The translations under genes were made by a program, and so were the position numbers. This document shows positions 42,082-50,625 of a stretch of DNA of 64,000 nt, in pieces; the stretch's first letter is position 1, and every line of letters begins with the position of its first letter. The notes under the pieces were generated by a model. That model worked only from the letters and a program-made list of their open reading frames with translations, ran no database searches and was not told the DNA's origin. The stretch is from positions 1-64,000 of the forward strand of contig DATGZN010000004.1 of NCBI GenBank assembly GCA_035297145.1. The letters run 5' to 3'. The stretch comes from QHXW01 sp035297145. GTDB lineage: Bacteria; Acidobacteriota; Terriglobia; Bryobacterales; Bryobacteraceae.

Positions 42082-42854
42082 ACGCGAAGACTTTTCTGGC
42101 GATGCTGGCGCGCGACGCACACGTGGCGCGGCGGAATATCTGGGCGCTGTTGACGCAAACGATGTTGCAGCCGCTGCTGTTCACCTTTGTTTTCGGGCGC
42201 GTGATGACGGGCAGCGGCATGATGCCCGCAAGTTACAAAGGGATGCTGGTGCCGGGCATCATGGGAATGAGCATGGTGATGACGGGCATCCAAGCGGTGT
42301 CAATGCCACTGATCGCTGAATTCCAATTTACGCGTGAGATCGAAGACCGGCTCCTGGCGCCGATGCGGATTGAATGGCTGGCGGTGGAGAAGATTCTGGC
42401 AGGCATGATCCAGGCGCTGGTGTCCGGGTTGGTGGTAATGCTGGCGGCGTGGCTGGTGCTGGGAGCCGGAGTGGGGCTGAGTTTCCAGCGGCCGCTGCTG
42501 TTTGGCCTGGTAATGCTGCTGGTGGCGCTGTTCTCGGCTGCCGGGGGTCTGATGCTTGGTTGCAGCGTGGGACAGACGCAAATCGGCCTGATGTTCAGCC
42601 TGGTGCTCGCTCCCATGATTTTCTTCGGGTGCGTCTATTATCCGTGGAGCGCACTCAGCGGTTTTCCAATACTGCAGAAGTTAGTGCTGCTGAATCCGCT
42701 GGTGTACGCGAGCGAAGGACTGCGAGGAACGCTGGTGCCGCAGTCGCAATACCCGCATATTTCTATCGCCGTGGTGGCCGGCGCGCTGGCCGTGTTCGAT
42801 GCGGCCTTGATCGTGGGGGGACTGAAGAAGTTTTACGGGAAAGCCGTGAGCTAG
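42078..42854 (+). CDS. ABC-2 type transporter permease
   Basis: A 258-residue permease with six membrane spans (starting at ALLTQTMLQPLLFTFVFGRV; others near 60, 105, 140, 170 and 225) and the ABC-2 signature FMLLNPLVYASEGLRG-like segment (LLNPLVYASEGLRGTLVP). It has the size and layout of DrrB/NodJ permeases and pairs with the ATPase at 41059-42081 through a 4-bp overlap (ATG at 42078). Exported substrate not predictable. Confidence 0.9.
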   Translation: MNAKTFLAMLARDAHVARRNIWALLTQTMLQPLLFTFVFGRVMTGSGMMPASYKGMLVPGIMGMSMVMTGIQAVSMPLIAEFQFTREIEDRLLAPMRIEWLAVEKILAGMIQALVSGLVVMLAAWLVLGAGVGLSFQRPLLFGLVMLLVALFSAAGGLMLGCSVGQTQIGLMFSLVLAPMIFFGCVYYPWSALSGFPILQKLVLLNPLVYASEGLRGTLVPQSQYPHISIAVVAGALAVFDAALIVGGLKKFYGKAVS

Positions 42855-42911
42855 AGTCGAGGGGGCGCTGCAAACGGCTTCAGTCCATCGTGTTCGTCTT
42901 TTCAGCGGTTT

Positions 42912-43250
42912 CTACAGATCCCGCTCTCTTGCGTCGTTGGGGCGTCTCTTGAAAACCTCACTCCCATGGTCAGTTATACGATACGATTCCGATACCGCGT
43001 GACCAGACACAATCGCTTTGTGGGACACCAGCCGGTTGAAAGCAAGTGCTACCTTGTTGATAAACACCGTTACATTGTGCCCGGCGCGTTTCAACGACAA
43101 TTGCTCGGGCGTTAGTGGAAATTCGGCTAATATGCGCTGGCGGATCTCTGCGACAGTGTGATCTTCGCCGTCGGCAAGAATCCGCAGGACCGGGGATAGG
43201 TATATCGGGAACGCGTATGGGAAGTCTTTTCCCGCTGAGTTTGTTGCCAT
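42912..43250 (-). CDS. Mrr_N-like winged-helix protein
   Basis: A 112-residue protein that resembles the N-terminal domain of Mrr restriction enzymes: PIYLSPVLRILADGEDHTVAEIRQRI, LTPEQLSLKRAGHNVTVFINKVALAFNRLVSHKAIV and YRITDHGSEVF, a winged-helix DNA-binding pattern. The Mrr catalytic (PD-(D/E)xK) domain is absent, so it is not a restriction enzyme by itself. It may be a DNA-binding regulator or part of a defence module with the DUF429 gene 31 bp upstream. Assigned from pattern recall; a profile search is needed. Confidence 0.6.
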   Translation of the reverse strand: MATNSAGKDFPYAFPIYLSPVLRILADGEDHTVAEIRQRILAEFPLTPEQLSLKRAGHNVTVFINKVALAFNRLVSHKAIVSGHAVSESYRITDHGSEVFKRRPNDARERDL

Positions 43251-43281
43251 TGGAACATGATAGCCGACGCTTCTCTAGCCA

Positions 43282-44655
43282 TCATTCGCTGTCTGTGGCG
43301 ATTAGCCGGAGTTCCGTCGCGGTGATCAGACGGCGCTCGCCGTCCGGAAAAACCGAAAGCCATTGCTCTCGGGTGTAAGGAATTGGATAACGCCAGGCGC
43401 CTTCAGGCCGATCGAAAGGTGGTCTCAGTTTCCAAATGAATGTGTCCATGCCAGCGTCGATCGCAAGTTCCGATCGACCAACCTTCTTTCGCCCGCCAGC
43501 AGCCTCGGTGATGCTCCATGCTATTCGAACCGCCGCGATACCATCCGAAAGCAAAAAATTCCGCCCCGCCACCTCGCGGAATTCATCGACGCCGTGCAAA
43601 TATGCGAGAAAACCGCCGTAGGAGATCCCGACAGCCTTTCCACCATTCGCCGCTTCAACGAGGTAGGTGAACAGGCGAACGCCGCGCTCCACGCCTTTTG
43701 CGTCCGGGGTCAGACTGTTGCTCGACGCATGCTCGGCTCCCAACACGTGCTCCGGCTTTGCTGTGATCGAGCCAGATTCGCGCCGGGCCGTCGAACTCCG
43801 CCGATCGGAAATGGGGTGCTCCTCGAGTGACGGGGGAGACGATGCCAAGTCGCCGGCGTTTGCATCGGTGGCGAACTGTCTGCATGCGGACAACTTCGGG
43901 ATCCAGATAGCGTCGGGCCCAGCTGGCCCGAGCGGCTCACGTTCGTGCTCCTCCAGTGAGGCTATCCATGCGGAAAGATAAGCGTCGGAACGATCGTGAG
44001 GTTCGCCGAAGCACGCAGCACTCAGTTCTGAAACCATCATTTTCCCAGACGATCGTGTGTATCTTGCGGCCGCGTCTAACTGACACTGAACGCCTCCAGG
44101 TTTCGATTTGTGTATTCGAGCTGCGCCGATGATATGTGCGGTGGCCTGTGGGAACACTTCAATGCAGTCCCAGGTATCTCGAAGTCGGCCAAAAAGGGCG
44201 AACCCCACAAGCATCCTAAGTTGATTTGCGTGAGGGATGCGCGCCTCGGATCCACCGGCCGCAAGGTGTCGCTCGACTTTCCGGCGGATTGCTTCAAACT
44301 CATCACCGCTCGGTGTACTGATATACGACACGCCGATCATACGGAGAGCTCTCTCGCATTCGCGTTCGTCGTATCCGGCAGGTTTTGGCGCGCTCGGTGT
44401 ATCGAGGGCGATTCGGCTTATCGTCACATCAAACGCACCTTCAATCGCTCGCAAATACGCTGCTGTCTTCTCGGCGAAGCGTTGTAGGAAGGCCGGTTGG
44501 ATCGCTTGCGCATTCCCCTCGCCTTGCGGTGGCTGATGAGCAGACTCTTTCAGTGGGAGCAAGCGCAGCCCATCGGCACCGCGGGTGCAGATCACGATCG
44601 GAAGGGGTTTGCGCTTGGCACACGCTACGTCAATTCCAACATACGCGTTCATCAC
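43282..44655 (-). CDS. DUF429-family protein (predicted RNase-H-like fold)
   Basis: The 457-residue protein starts with YVGIDVACAKRKPLPIVICT, an RNase-H-like first strand with Asp, and has IALDTPSAPK and WDCIEVFPQATAHIIG later in the first half, all characteristic of DUF429 (a predicted nuclease family). The second half (LFTYLVEAANGGKAVGISYGG, FLLSDGIAAVRIAWSITEAAGGRKKVGRSELAIDAGMDTFIWK) is unusual in length for the family and may be a second copy of related structure. It is followed on the same strand by the Mrr_N-like gene. GC content appears somewhat lower than in the neighbours. Confidence 0.65.
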   Translation of the reverse strand: MMNAYVGIDVACAKRKPLPIVICTRGADGLRLLPLKESAHQPPQGEGNAQAIQPAFLQRFAEKTAAYLRAIEGAFDVTISRIALDTPSAPKPAGYDERECERALRMIGVSYISTPSGDEFEAIRRKVERHLAAGGSEARIPHANQLRMLVGFALFGRLRDTWDCIEVFPQATAHIIGAARIHKSKPGGVQCQLDAAARYTRSSGKMMVSELSAACFGEPHDRSDAYLSAWIASLEEHEREPLGPAGPDAIWIPKLSACRQFATDANAGDLASSPPSLEEHPISDRRSSTARRESGSITAKPEHVLGAEHASSNSLTPDAKGVERGVRLFTYLVEAANGGKAVGISYGGFLAYLHGVDEFREVAGRNFLLSDGIAAVRIAWSITEAAGGRKKVGRSELAIDAGMDTFIWKLRPPFDRPEGAWRYPIPYTREQWLSVFPDGERRLITATELRLIATDSE

Positions 44656-44706
44656 AACTCCAGATACCTCATTACCTCACACTGGTAGCGCCTACGCCGT
44701 CGAGAT

Positions 44707-44731
44707 GGACCCAAGGTAATCGCCGTTGGGT
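44707..44731 (-). other. Hairpin upstream of the DUF429 gene
   Basis: GACCCAA and TTGGGTC form a perfect 7-bp stem around 11 bp. It lies in the 201-bp gap between the acetyltransferase stop (44857) and the DUF429 start (44655). There is no U-tract, so a terminator role is only possible; nothing else was recognised in this gap. Confidence 0.3.
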
Positions 44732-44856
44732 CACGCCCGTGAAGTCCCGACCAACTCAACTGGACGCATAACCCATTGCTGACATGTGGCAGGTCACCAG
44801 ATAGATGGTCCCTGACGCCGCCGTTTCAGGATGGGCCCAGCCTATTTCAGGGCTGC

Positions 44857-45336
44857 CTACATCTGAAGTTCCATCACCACCGTCGCGTCGCTGGGATCGG
44901 TGTAATAGCGAGGGGTGGTTCGGACAATGTCGAAGCCGAATTCCTGATTGAGAATGATCATGGCGGTGTTGCGGCTGCGGGTGTTGGTTACGATGCGCTT
45001 GAAACCGTGACGGCGCGCATAGCAGATTTGCCAGGATTTCAGGAGGGTGCCGAGGCCTTGGCCTTGAAATTTCGGCAGAATTCCGGTTGAGGCGATATAG
45101 AGTGTGCCCTTGAGCGGAGGGTTCACTCCGTCCTTGCGAACGTCATCCTGAAAATCCACGTGCTCTTCGAAGGCACAACAACCGACCTTCACTTCATCGA
45201 CAATCAACCAGTGCACGACGCAGGCTTTCCAGTAATCGGCGTCGAACAGATCGGACGGTGGAAAAACCTTGCGATCGAAGGCCATGAGGCTGCGGATTTC
45301 GCGCGCGGGGATAACTTTCCGGAACTCGGTTTTCAT
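44857..45336 (-). CDS. GNAT family N-acetyltransferase
   Basis: 159 residues with the GNAT core: strands and the acetyl-CoA loop in STGILPKFQGQGLGTLLKSW (Q-x-x-G-x-G/A pattern), followed by HGFKRIVTNTRSRNTAMIILNQEFGF and the final YYTDPSDATVVMEL. The amine substrate cannot be predicted. Its start lies 8 bp after the PD40-repeat gene stop on the same strand, so the two and the MetE-like gene form an apparent operon. Confidence 0.88.
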   Translation of the reverse strand: MKTEFRKVIPAREIRSLMAFDRKVFPPSDLFDADYWKACVVHWLIVDEVKVGCCAFEEHVDFQDDVRKDGVNPPLKGTLYIASTGILPKFQGQGLGTLLKSWQICYARRHGFKRIVTNTRSRNTAMIILNQEFGFDIVRTTPRYYTDPSDATVVMELQM

Positions 45337-45344
45337 CGCGCCGC

Positions 45345-46346
45345 CTACTGCCAGTCCGCCACGAAAATGTTGAACTCGTAACGTTCCTTGGCATTGCGAT
45401 CGGAGCAGAAGACCAGGCGCTTGCCGTCTGGCGAGATTTCGGGGAAAGAGGTAAAACCGCCGAAGTCGGTCACCTGCTCGAGGCCGGTGCCGTCGAGGTT
45501 GACGAGGAACAACTCGAACTTGCGGGTGTCACAGTTGTTCTTGTTGGAGGCGAACAGGATCTTCTTGCCGTCGGGCGTGAACGTCGGGGCGAAACTGGCA
45601 CAGCCGAAGTTGGTTATGGTGCGGGCGTTCTCTCCGCCGGCGCCGGCAACCACAAGTTCCATTTTCATGGGCGCGGTAGTGTTTTCGGCAAGCAGACTCT
45701 TGTAGCGCTCCAGAGCATCGGATGTAGACGGATGGTTGGCGCGCCAGACCAGCTTTTTGCCATCGCGGGAGAAAACGGCGCCGCCATCGTAGCCGATGGC
45801 CGTGGTGATCTGCTTCTTTTCAGAGCCATCGGGCCGCATGGTCCAAAGGTCGAGATCGCCGGACGCGAGCGAAGTGTAGACGATGCGCTCGGTCTTCCAA
45901 TTAACCGTGCCTTCGGCGTCATAGCCGGGCGCATCGGTGAGCTTCTTCAGAATGTCGCCGGCATCGGTGGCGAGATAGATGTCATAACCAGGAAAGACGC
46001 CCCAAACGTACCCCTTGCTGCGGTCGGGCGGGGTGGGGCAGGCGTCACCGGCTTCATGCGTGGAAGCGTAGATGATGTGCTTGCCGTCGCGCAGAAAGTA
46101 GCCGCAGGTGGTGCGGCCTTTGCCAGTCGAGACCCGGTGCACGTCGGAGCCGTCGCCGTTCATGATAAACATCTGATCGCAGGCGTACGGCGGGCGCGTG
46201 GACTGGAAGATCAAGCGGCGGCCATCGGGAGACCAATAAGCTTCGGCGTTCTGGCCGCCGAAGGTGAGCTGACGGATGTTGGCCAGGTGGTTAGTCTGCG
46301 CGTGGGCGAGGCAGCAAACCAGCAGAGCGCTAGCGGCGGCCTTCAT
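45345..46346 (-). CDS. Exported TolB-like PD40 propeller protein
   Basis: A 333-residue protein with a signal peptide (MKAAASALLVCCLAHAQ) and six PD40/WD40-like blades: YWSPDGRRLIFQST, FLRDGKHIIYAST, FSRDGKKLVWRAN, FTPDGKKILFASN and ISPDGKRLVFCSD. This is the C-terminal domain of the Tol-Pal component TolB without its N-terminal domain. Acidobacteria carry many such extracellular propellers. It starts 17 bp inside the MetE-like gene end (overlap), and its stop is 8 bp from the acetyltransferase gene. Confidence 0.85.
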   Translation of the reverse strand: MKAAASALLVCCLAHAQTNHLANIRQLTFGGQNAEAYWSPDGRRLIFQSTRPPYACDQMFIMNGDGSDVHRVSTGKGRTTCGYFLRDGKHIIYASTHEAGDACPTPPDRSKGYVWGVFPGYDIYLATDAGDILKKLTDAPGYDAEGTVNWKTERIVYTSLASGDLDLWTMRPDGSEKKQITTAIGYDGGAVFSRDGKKLVWRANHPSTSDALERYKSLLAENTTAPMKMELVVAGAGGENARTITNFGCASFAPTFTPDGKKILFASNKNNCDTRKFELFLVNLDGTGLEQVTDFGGFTSFPEISPDGKRLVFCSDRNAKERYEFNIFVADWQ

Positions 46347-47328
46347 AGAGGTTTCTGCCCGCTACCAGGGCGCGCATTTTGGCGTCGGCGACAGTGCGAT
46401 GAAGCATCCAGAAGCCACAATCGGGATGGACGTAATGTACGCGGTCGGGGCCCAGCGACCTCACGGCGCGTTCGATGCGTTGCGCGATAGTGTCCGGCGT
46501 TTCGATGGCGTTGTCTTTGATGTCGATAACGCCAATGCCGAGGCCGCTGCGGCGATCGAGGTCGCGGAAGGCTTCCAGCTCGTCATACCCGCGGCGGGCG
46601 AACTCCAGCACCAAGTGGCTGGCTTTGAGCTGGTTGAAGAATGGCATGAGATCCCACCACAGGCCTTTCTGCACGCTCTGCCCGGCGTAGTTACCGAAGC
46701 AGACGTGGACAGCGCGCTCGCCACGAATGCCTTCCAGAACGTGGTTGATGGCCGGAACAGCCCAATCCTGATCTTCGGGATGGCCACTGATGTTGGCTTC
46801 ATCGAGCTGAATGACATCGGCGTTGATGCGCTCGAGCTGGCACCGCAAGATGCGTGCGATCGCCATGGCCAGATCGGCCGGGTTGCAGTAGTGGCGGTCG
46901 GTGAGTACCTTGGCGAGCATGTGCGGGCCGGTGCAGGTGAATTTGAGCGGGTGCGAGGTCAGCGATCGGGTCAGCTCAAAATCGCGAGGCAGGTTGAGCG
47001 TGCCCTCGCCTACCTCGCCGGTCACGATTCCGGCCGGCTCGGCACGATACGCCAGGCCGGAGTCGCCACGGAACTTGTCCAGATCGCTAACGGAGAAGCG
47101 GGTGCCAATGCCATCCATGCGGCTGACGAAGTAGTCGATCATGCCGTTAGTTTCCGGATGGCTGGGGTTGAAGCGGTTCAGCTCACCATCGGCGATGACG
47201 TCGATGCCGGCCAACTCCTGGGTCTTGAGCACCACCATAATGGCGTCGCGCAATGTGACCCGTGAGTTATCACCCGGCAGCCAATGGGGCACGGGGTAAC
47301 TGCCAACAACTGTCGTCCGGATGGCCAT
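46330..47328 (-). CDS. MetE-core-like cobalamin-independent methionine synthase family protein
   Basis: The 332-residue product corresponds to the C-terminal catalytic half of MetE. Zinc ligands are visible: VHVCFGNY (His, Cys), LVLEFARR (Glu), and HPDCGFWM (Cys near the end). The N-terminus (TTVVGSYPVP) is the standard opening of the short MetE-like family. Such proteins methylate homocysteine or related thiols from non-folate donors, or act on other substrates; the specific reaction is unknown. The start is 24 bp from the divergent FG-GAP gene. Confidence 0.85.
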   Translation of the reverse strand: MAIRTTVVGSYPVPHWLPGDNSRVTLRDAIMVVLKTQELAGIDVIADGELNRFNPSHPETNGMIDYFVSRMDGIGTRFSVSDLDKFRGDSGLAYRAEPAGIVTGEVGEGTLNLPRDFELTRSLTSHPLKFTCTGPHMLAKVLTDRHYCNPADLAMAIARILRCQLERINADVIQLDEANISGHPEDQDWAVPAINHVLEGIRGERAVHVCFGNYAGQSVQKGLWWDLMPFFNQLKASHLVLEFARRGYDELEAFRDLDRRSGLGIGVIDIKDNAIETPDTIAQRIERAVRSLGPDRVHYVHPDCGFWMLHRTVADAKMRALVAGRNLYEGRR

Positions 47329-47351
47329 TAGGTTTCATTCTATACTGAGGC

Positions 47352-48491
47352 GTGCGTTACGCCGGCTTCTTCTTTTTTTCATGCTGCGCGCTCACCGCGG
47401 CGGGGCCTGTGCGGTTCGTGGAGCATACGATCGCCACCGGTTTGAAGGGCGGTTATCAAGTGGTGATTGCGGATTTGAACCACGATGGCAAGCCAGATAT
47501 TATTGCTCTCGCCAGCGGCATGCCAGATCTCGTTTGGTACGAAAATCCGACCTGGGAGCGGCACGTGATTGCCAGCGGATTCTCGCGCATGATCAACTGC
47601 GCTGCCTGGGACGCGGATGGCGACGGCATTCCGGAGATCGTGCTGGCGAGCGGGTTTGAAAATCAAGCCAAGAACAGCGCGGGAATTGTTACGCTGTTGC
47701 GGCACGAGGGCGATCCGCGCGGGCCGTGGAAGACCACAGAGATCGATCGATTGACGACCTCTCATAGGCTGCGTTGGGCGGACATCTACGGCGACGGGAA
47801 AAAGGTGTTAATCAATGCGCCCTTGACGGGAGCACATGCGGAGGCGCCGGAGTATCGCGATCACACGCCGTTGGTGTTCTACCGGCCGGGAGAATGGAAG
47901 CGCGAGCTAATCGGGGATGAGAACGAAGGCGTGGTTCACGGAATCTATGTCATCGATTGGGATGGCGACGGCCGCGATGAGATCCTCACCGCGAGTTTTG
48001 TGGGACTCCATCTTTACAAGCTTGGAAAGGACGGCCGCTGGAGCCGCACCGAGATTGCGAAGGGCGATCCTGCGCCGTGGCCCAAAGGTGGATCAAGCGA
48101 CGTGGCGGTTGGGCGGACCGGCGGAGCGCGCTACATCGCGGCCATCGAGCCGTGGCATGGTAATCAAGTCGCGGTATACCGGCAGAAGAGTGCGACATGG
48201 GAGCGTCGCGTGATCGACGATACGCTGGTGGATGGCCACACGATCTGGACCGCGGACCTGAACGGCGATGGCGATGATGAGATCATAGCCGGGTTTCGCG
48301 GCGGAAAACGCAGCGTCTTTATCTACTATTTCGACGGTGAGGGGTGGTCCAAGCAGGTACTGGATGACGGCGGCATGGCGGCGGCAGCGTGCGCGGCGGC
48401 GGACCTAAATGGCGACGGGCGCATTGATGTGGCCTGCATCGGCTCCGCGACGGCCAACCTGAAATGGTACGAAAATTTAGGAACACGCTGA
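47352..48491 (+). CDS. Exported FG-GAP/VCBS repeat protein
   Basis: 379 residues with a short signal-like N-terminus (YAGFFFFSCCALTAAG, possibly a lipoprotein) and five calcium-loop repeats: DLNHDGKPDI, DADGDGIPEI, DWDGDGRDEI, DLNGDGDDEI and DLNGDGRIDV. These are integrin-like beta-propeller blades with Dx(D/N)xDGxxD motifs. The start is GTG 47352 by frame; the binding site (GAGG) is very close to it, so the true start is uncertain. The substrate is unknown; such proteins often bind polysaccharide or protein at the surface. Confidence 0.83.
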   Translation: MRYAGFFFFSCCALTAAGPVRFVEHTIATGLKGGYQVVIADLNHDGKPDIIALASGMPDLVWYENPTWERHVIASGFSRMINCAAWDADGDGIPEIVLASGFENQAKNSAGIVTLLRHEGDPRGPWKTTEIDRLTTSHRLRWADIYGDGKKVLINAPLTGAHAEAPEYRDHTPLVFYRPGEWKRELIGDENEGVVHGIYVIDWDGDGRDEILTASFVGLHLYKLGKDGRWSRTEIAKGDPAPWPKGGSSDVAVGRTGGARYIAAIEPWHGNQVAVYRQKSATWERRVIDDTLVDGHTIWTADLNGDGDDEIIAGFRGGKRSVFIYYFDGEGWSKQVLDDGGMAAAACAAADLNGDGRIDVACIGSATANLKWYENLGTR

Positions 48492-48510
48492 CGCCTGCTA
48501 AAATCGGGAT

Positions 48511-49524
48511 TTGCCCGACCCAGCGGTAACTATTGTGATCCCCACACTTTCGGCGGACCGGAGGCTGGTGGAGTGTCTCAATGCTATCGAGAAGCAAACA
48601 CGCCGTGACTTCGAAGTGGTCATCGTGGACAACAGCGGCGCAGGCCTCGTGCGCTCGGGCGAAGCGGGCCGGCGGGGAGCGAAGATCATCGAACCACCGC
48701 GGAACGTCGGATTCGGAGCCGCGATCAACCTGGCGTTTCATCAAAGCCAGGCTCCGTATCTGGCCGCGCTGAACGATGATGCAGCGCCGCGCCCGGGTTG
48801 GCTGGCCTCCCTGCTAGCTGCGGCGGACGCGCATCCCGATGCGGGCATGTTTGCGTCGCAAGTGCGGTTCTTCGGCGAGGAGCATCTCGATTCTGCCGGC
48901 ATGGTGATCGCGCGGGATGGCAGCAGCAAGCAGCGCGGGCACCTGTTTCCAGCCGCGGAATTCGATCGCCAGGAGGAGGTGCTGTTCCCCAGCGCCTCGG
49001 CGGCGCTCTACCAGAGGCCGATGCTCGATGCCGTCGGACTGTTCGACGAAGACTTTTTTCTGTATTGCGAGGATACCGACCTCGGTCTGAGAGCGCGTTG
49101 GGCCGGATGGAAGTGCCTGTACGTGCCGGAGGCTGTGGTGGATCATCACTATTCGCACTCGGCCGGCCGGGCGTCGCGCCTCAAGGCCTACTATGTTGAG
49201 CGCAACCGTCTGTTTGTGGTAGCAAAAAACTTTCCTGCGCGAATGTTGTGGGCGGTTCCCTTTGCCACGCTGGCGCGGTACTGGTGGCATCTGCGGTCGA
49301 TGGCATTAGGACGCGGGACCGCGGCCCAGTTTCGCCGGGAGGGAAACCCACCGTGGGGACTGCCGCTGATTGCGATTCGCGCGCACTGGGGACTGGTGCG
49401 CCATTCCGCTTTGCTTTGGCGGAAACGCCGCGAGGTTCGCAGCCACGCGAAGCTTTCTGCCGGAGCCTTTGTGCAACTGCTGCGGGCTCACTCGATTCGC
49501 ACTCGAAGAGTGGCGGAATTGTGA
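48511..49524 (+). CDS. GT2 family glycosyltransferase
   Basis: 337 residues of the GT-A fold: VTIVIPTLSADRRLVECLNAIE, VVIVDNSGAG, AALNDDAAPRPGWLASLL (DxD-like NDDA), LDAVGLFDEDFFLYCEDTDLGLRARWAGW, typical of rhamnosyl- and other nucleotide-sugar transferases. Start is TTG 48511. It is the first gene of a five-gene run of glycan genes; the next gene starts inside its stop codon (GTGA overlap). Confidence 0.9.
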   Translation: MPDPAVTIVIPTLSADRRLVECLNAIEKQTRRDFEVVIVDNSGAGLVRSGEAGRRGAKIIEPPRNVGFGAAINLAFHQSQAPYLAALNDDAAPRPGWLASLLAAADAHPDAGMFASQVRFFGEEHLDSAGMVIARDGSSKQRGHLFPAAEFDRQEEVLFPSASAALYQRPMLDAVGLFDEDFFLYCEDTDLGLRARWAGWKCLYVPEAVVDHHYSHSAGRASRLKAYYVERNRLFVVAKNFPARMLWAVPFATLARYWWHLRSMALGRGTAAQFRREGNPPWGLPLIAIRAHWGLVRHSALLWRKRREVRSHAKLSAGAFVQLLRAHSIRTRRVAEL

Positions 49525-50264
49525 GTCAGGCCGTGGCCGAGGCTAAGCTTCTGATTCTGATCCCGGCATTCAATGAGGAGGGCGCAATCGCGGGCGTGGT
49601 CCAAGCGGTGAAGGACGTCATGCCAGGAGTTCCGGTCCTGGTGGTGGACGATTGCTCTCAGGACGCCACCGTCACCCTGGCACGGGGCGCCGGCGCTCAA
49701 ATACTCGCGCTGCCGCATCATCTTGGGCTGGGCGGTTGCGTGCAGGCGGGATACAAACTGGCGTTCGAGCTGGGCTATGACTACGTGATTCGCGTGGATG
49801 GCGACGGGCAGCACGACGCGCGCGACATTCCCGGTGTTTTCGAGACCTTGCGAACGTCCGGCTGCGAAATGGTGATCGGGTCGCGCTTCGTAAATGGCAA
49901 CGGCGGTCAGACCAGCCGCGTGCGGACGGCCGGCATCCAGTTCTTCCGCATGGTGCTGCGGCCGATTCTCGGCAAGACCGTACGCGACCCGACCTCTGGA
50001 TTTGTGGGTGTGAACCGCAGAGCACTTGGAGTTTTTAGCCGCAGCTTTCCGCTGGAGTATCCGGAGATTGAAGCCTTGGTGGTGTTGCAGCGGCGCCGAT
50101 TTCAGTTTGTCGAGGTGGCCTGCCACATGCAGCCACGCCGGACGGGGCGTTCCTCGATCACGCCCATGAAATCCATTTACTATATTGTTCATGTGCTGCT
50201 TGGAGTTTTCGTCAACGTGCTGAAGTATGAGCGGCGGGCTCCGAAGCAATCGCGGAGGGTATGA
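49521..50264 (+). CDS. GT2 family glycosyltransferase (dolichyl-phosphate mannose synthase-like)
   Basis: The 247-residue protein starts at GTG 49521 (SQAVAEAKLLILIPAFNEEG). It has VLVVDDCSQDAT, LGLGGCVQAGYKLAFELGYDYVIRVDGDGQHD with DxD, and DPTSGFVGVNRRAL, all typical of polyprenyl-phosphate sugar transferases. There is no C-terminal membrane domain; the adjacent DUF2304 gene may supply it. The stop and next start nearly overlap. Sugar is unknown. Confidence 0.9.
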   Translation: MSQAVAEAKLLILIPAFNEEGAIAGVVQAVKDVMPGVPVLVVDDCSQDATVTLARGAGAQILALPHHLGLGGCVQAGYKLAFELGYDYVIRVDGDGQHDARDIPGVFETLRTSGCEMVIGSRFVNGNGGQTSRVRTAGIQFFRMVLRPILGKTVRDPTSGFVGVNRRALGVFSRSFPLEYPEIEALVVLQRRRFQFVEVACHMQPRRTGRSSITPMKSIYYIVHVLLGVFVNVLKYERRAPKQSRRV

Positions 50265-50265
50265 T

Positions 50266-50625
50266 TTGGACCGCCTCCTGAACGCAATGACAGGTTTGAG
50301 CGTGCTGCTGATCGTTATGGTGCTGGTGTCGGTGCGGCGCGCCAGGATACGAGTGGAATACTCGGTAGCGTGGCTGGCTGGAGCGGCGGCGCTACTGGTG
50401 TTTTCGCGAGCGCGAGTACTGCTGCGCACGGTCGCCGATCTTCTAGGTGTGACTTATCCTCCGCTGGCGTTGGTCCTGTTGGTGGGCAGTGTCTTTCTGC
50501 TGATCTTCTACCGGTTTTCGCTGATCATTTCTCAGTTGAAGGACGACAACATCGCTCTCGCGCAGCGCGTGGCAATCCTCGAATATCACTTGCAGGCGCT
50601 GAAGGACCATGCGGCGGGCTGTTAG
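50266..50625 (+). CDS. DUF2304 small membrane protein
   Basis: About 119 residues from TTG 50266, with GGAGG eight bases before it. Three or four spans (LSVLLIVMVLVSVRR, YSVAWLAGAAALLVFSRA, PPLALVLLVGSVFLLIFYRFSLII) and a short helical tail (LKDDNIALAQRVAILEYHLQALKD). DUF2304 proteins accompany GT2 enzymes of the dolichyl-phosphate-mannose-synthase type, as here, and probably act as their membrane partner. Confidence 0.8.
   Translation: MDRLLNAMTGLSVLLIVMVLVSVRRARIRVEYSVAWLAGAAALLVFSRARVLLRTVADLLGVTYPPLALVLLVGSVFLLIFYRFSLIISQLKDDNIALAQRVAILEYHLQALKDHAAGC

Noticed and set aside
46276..47265. Open frame antisense to the MetE-like gene
   Set aside because: The MetE-like frame has the zinc ligands; this one has no motifs.
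49488..50429. Open frame antisense to the second GT2 gene
   Set aside because: The GT2 assignment is firm on the opposite strand.
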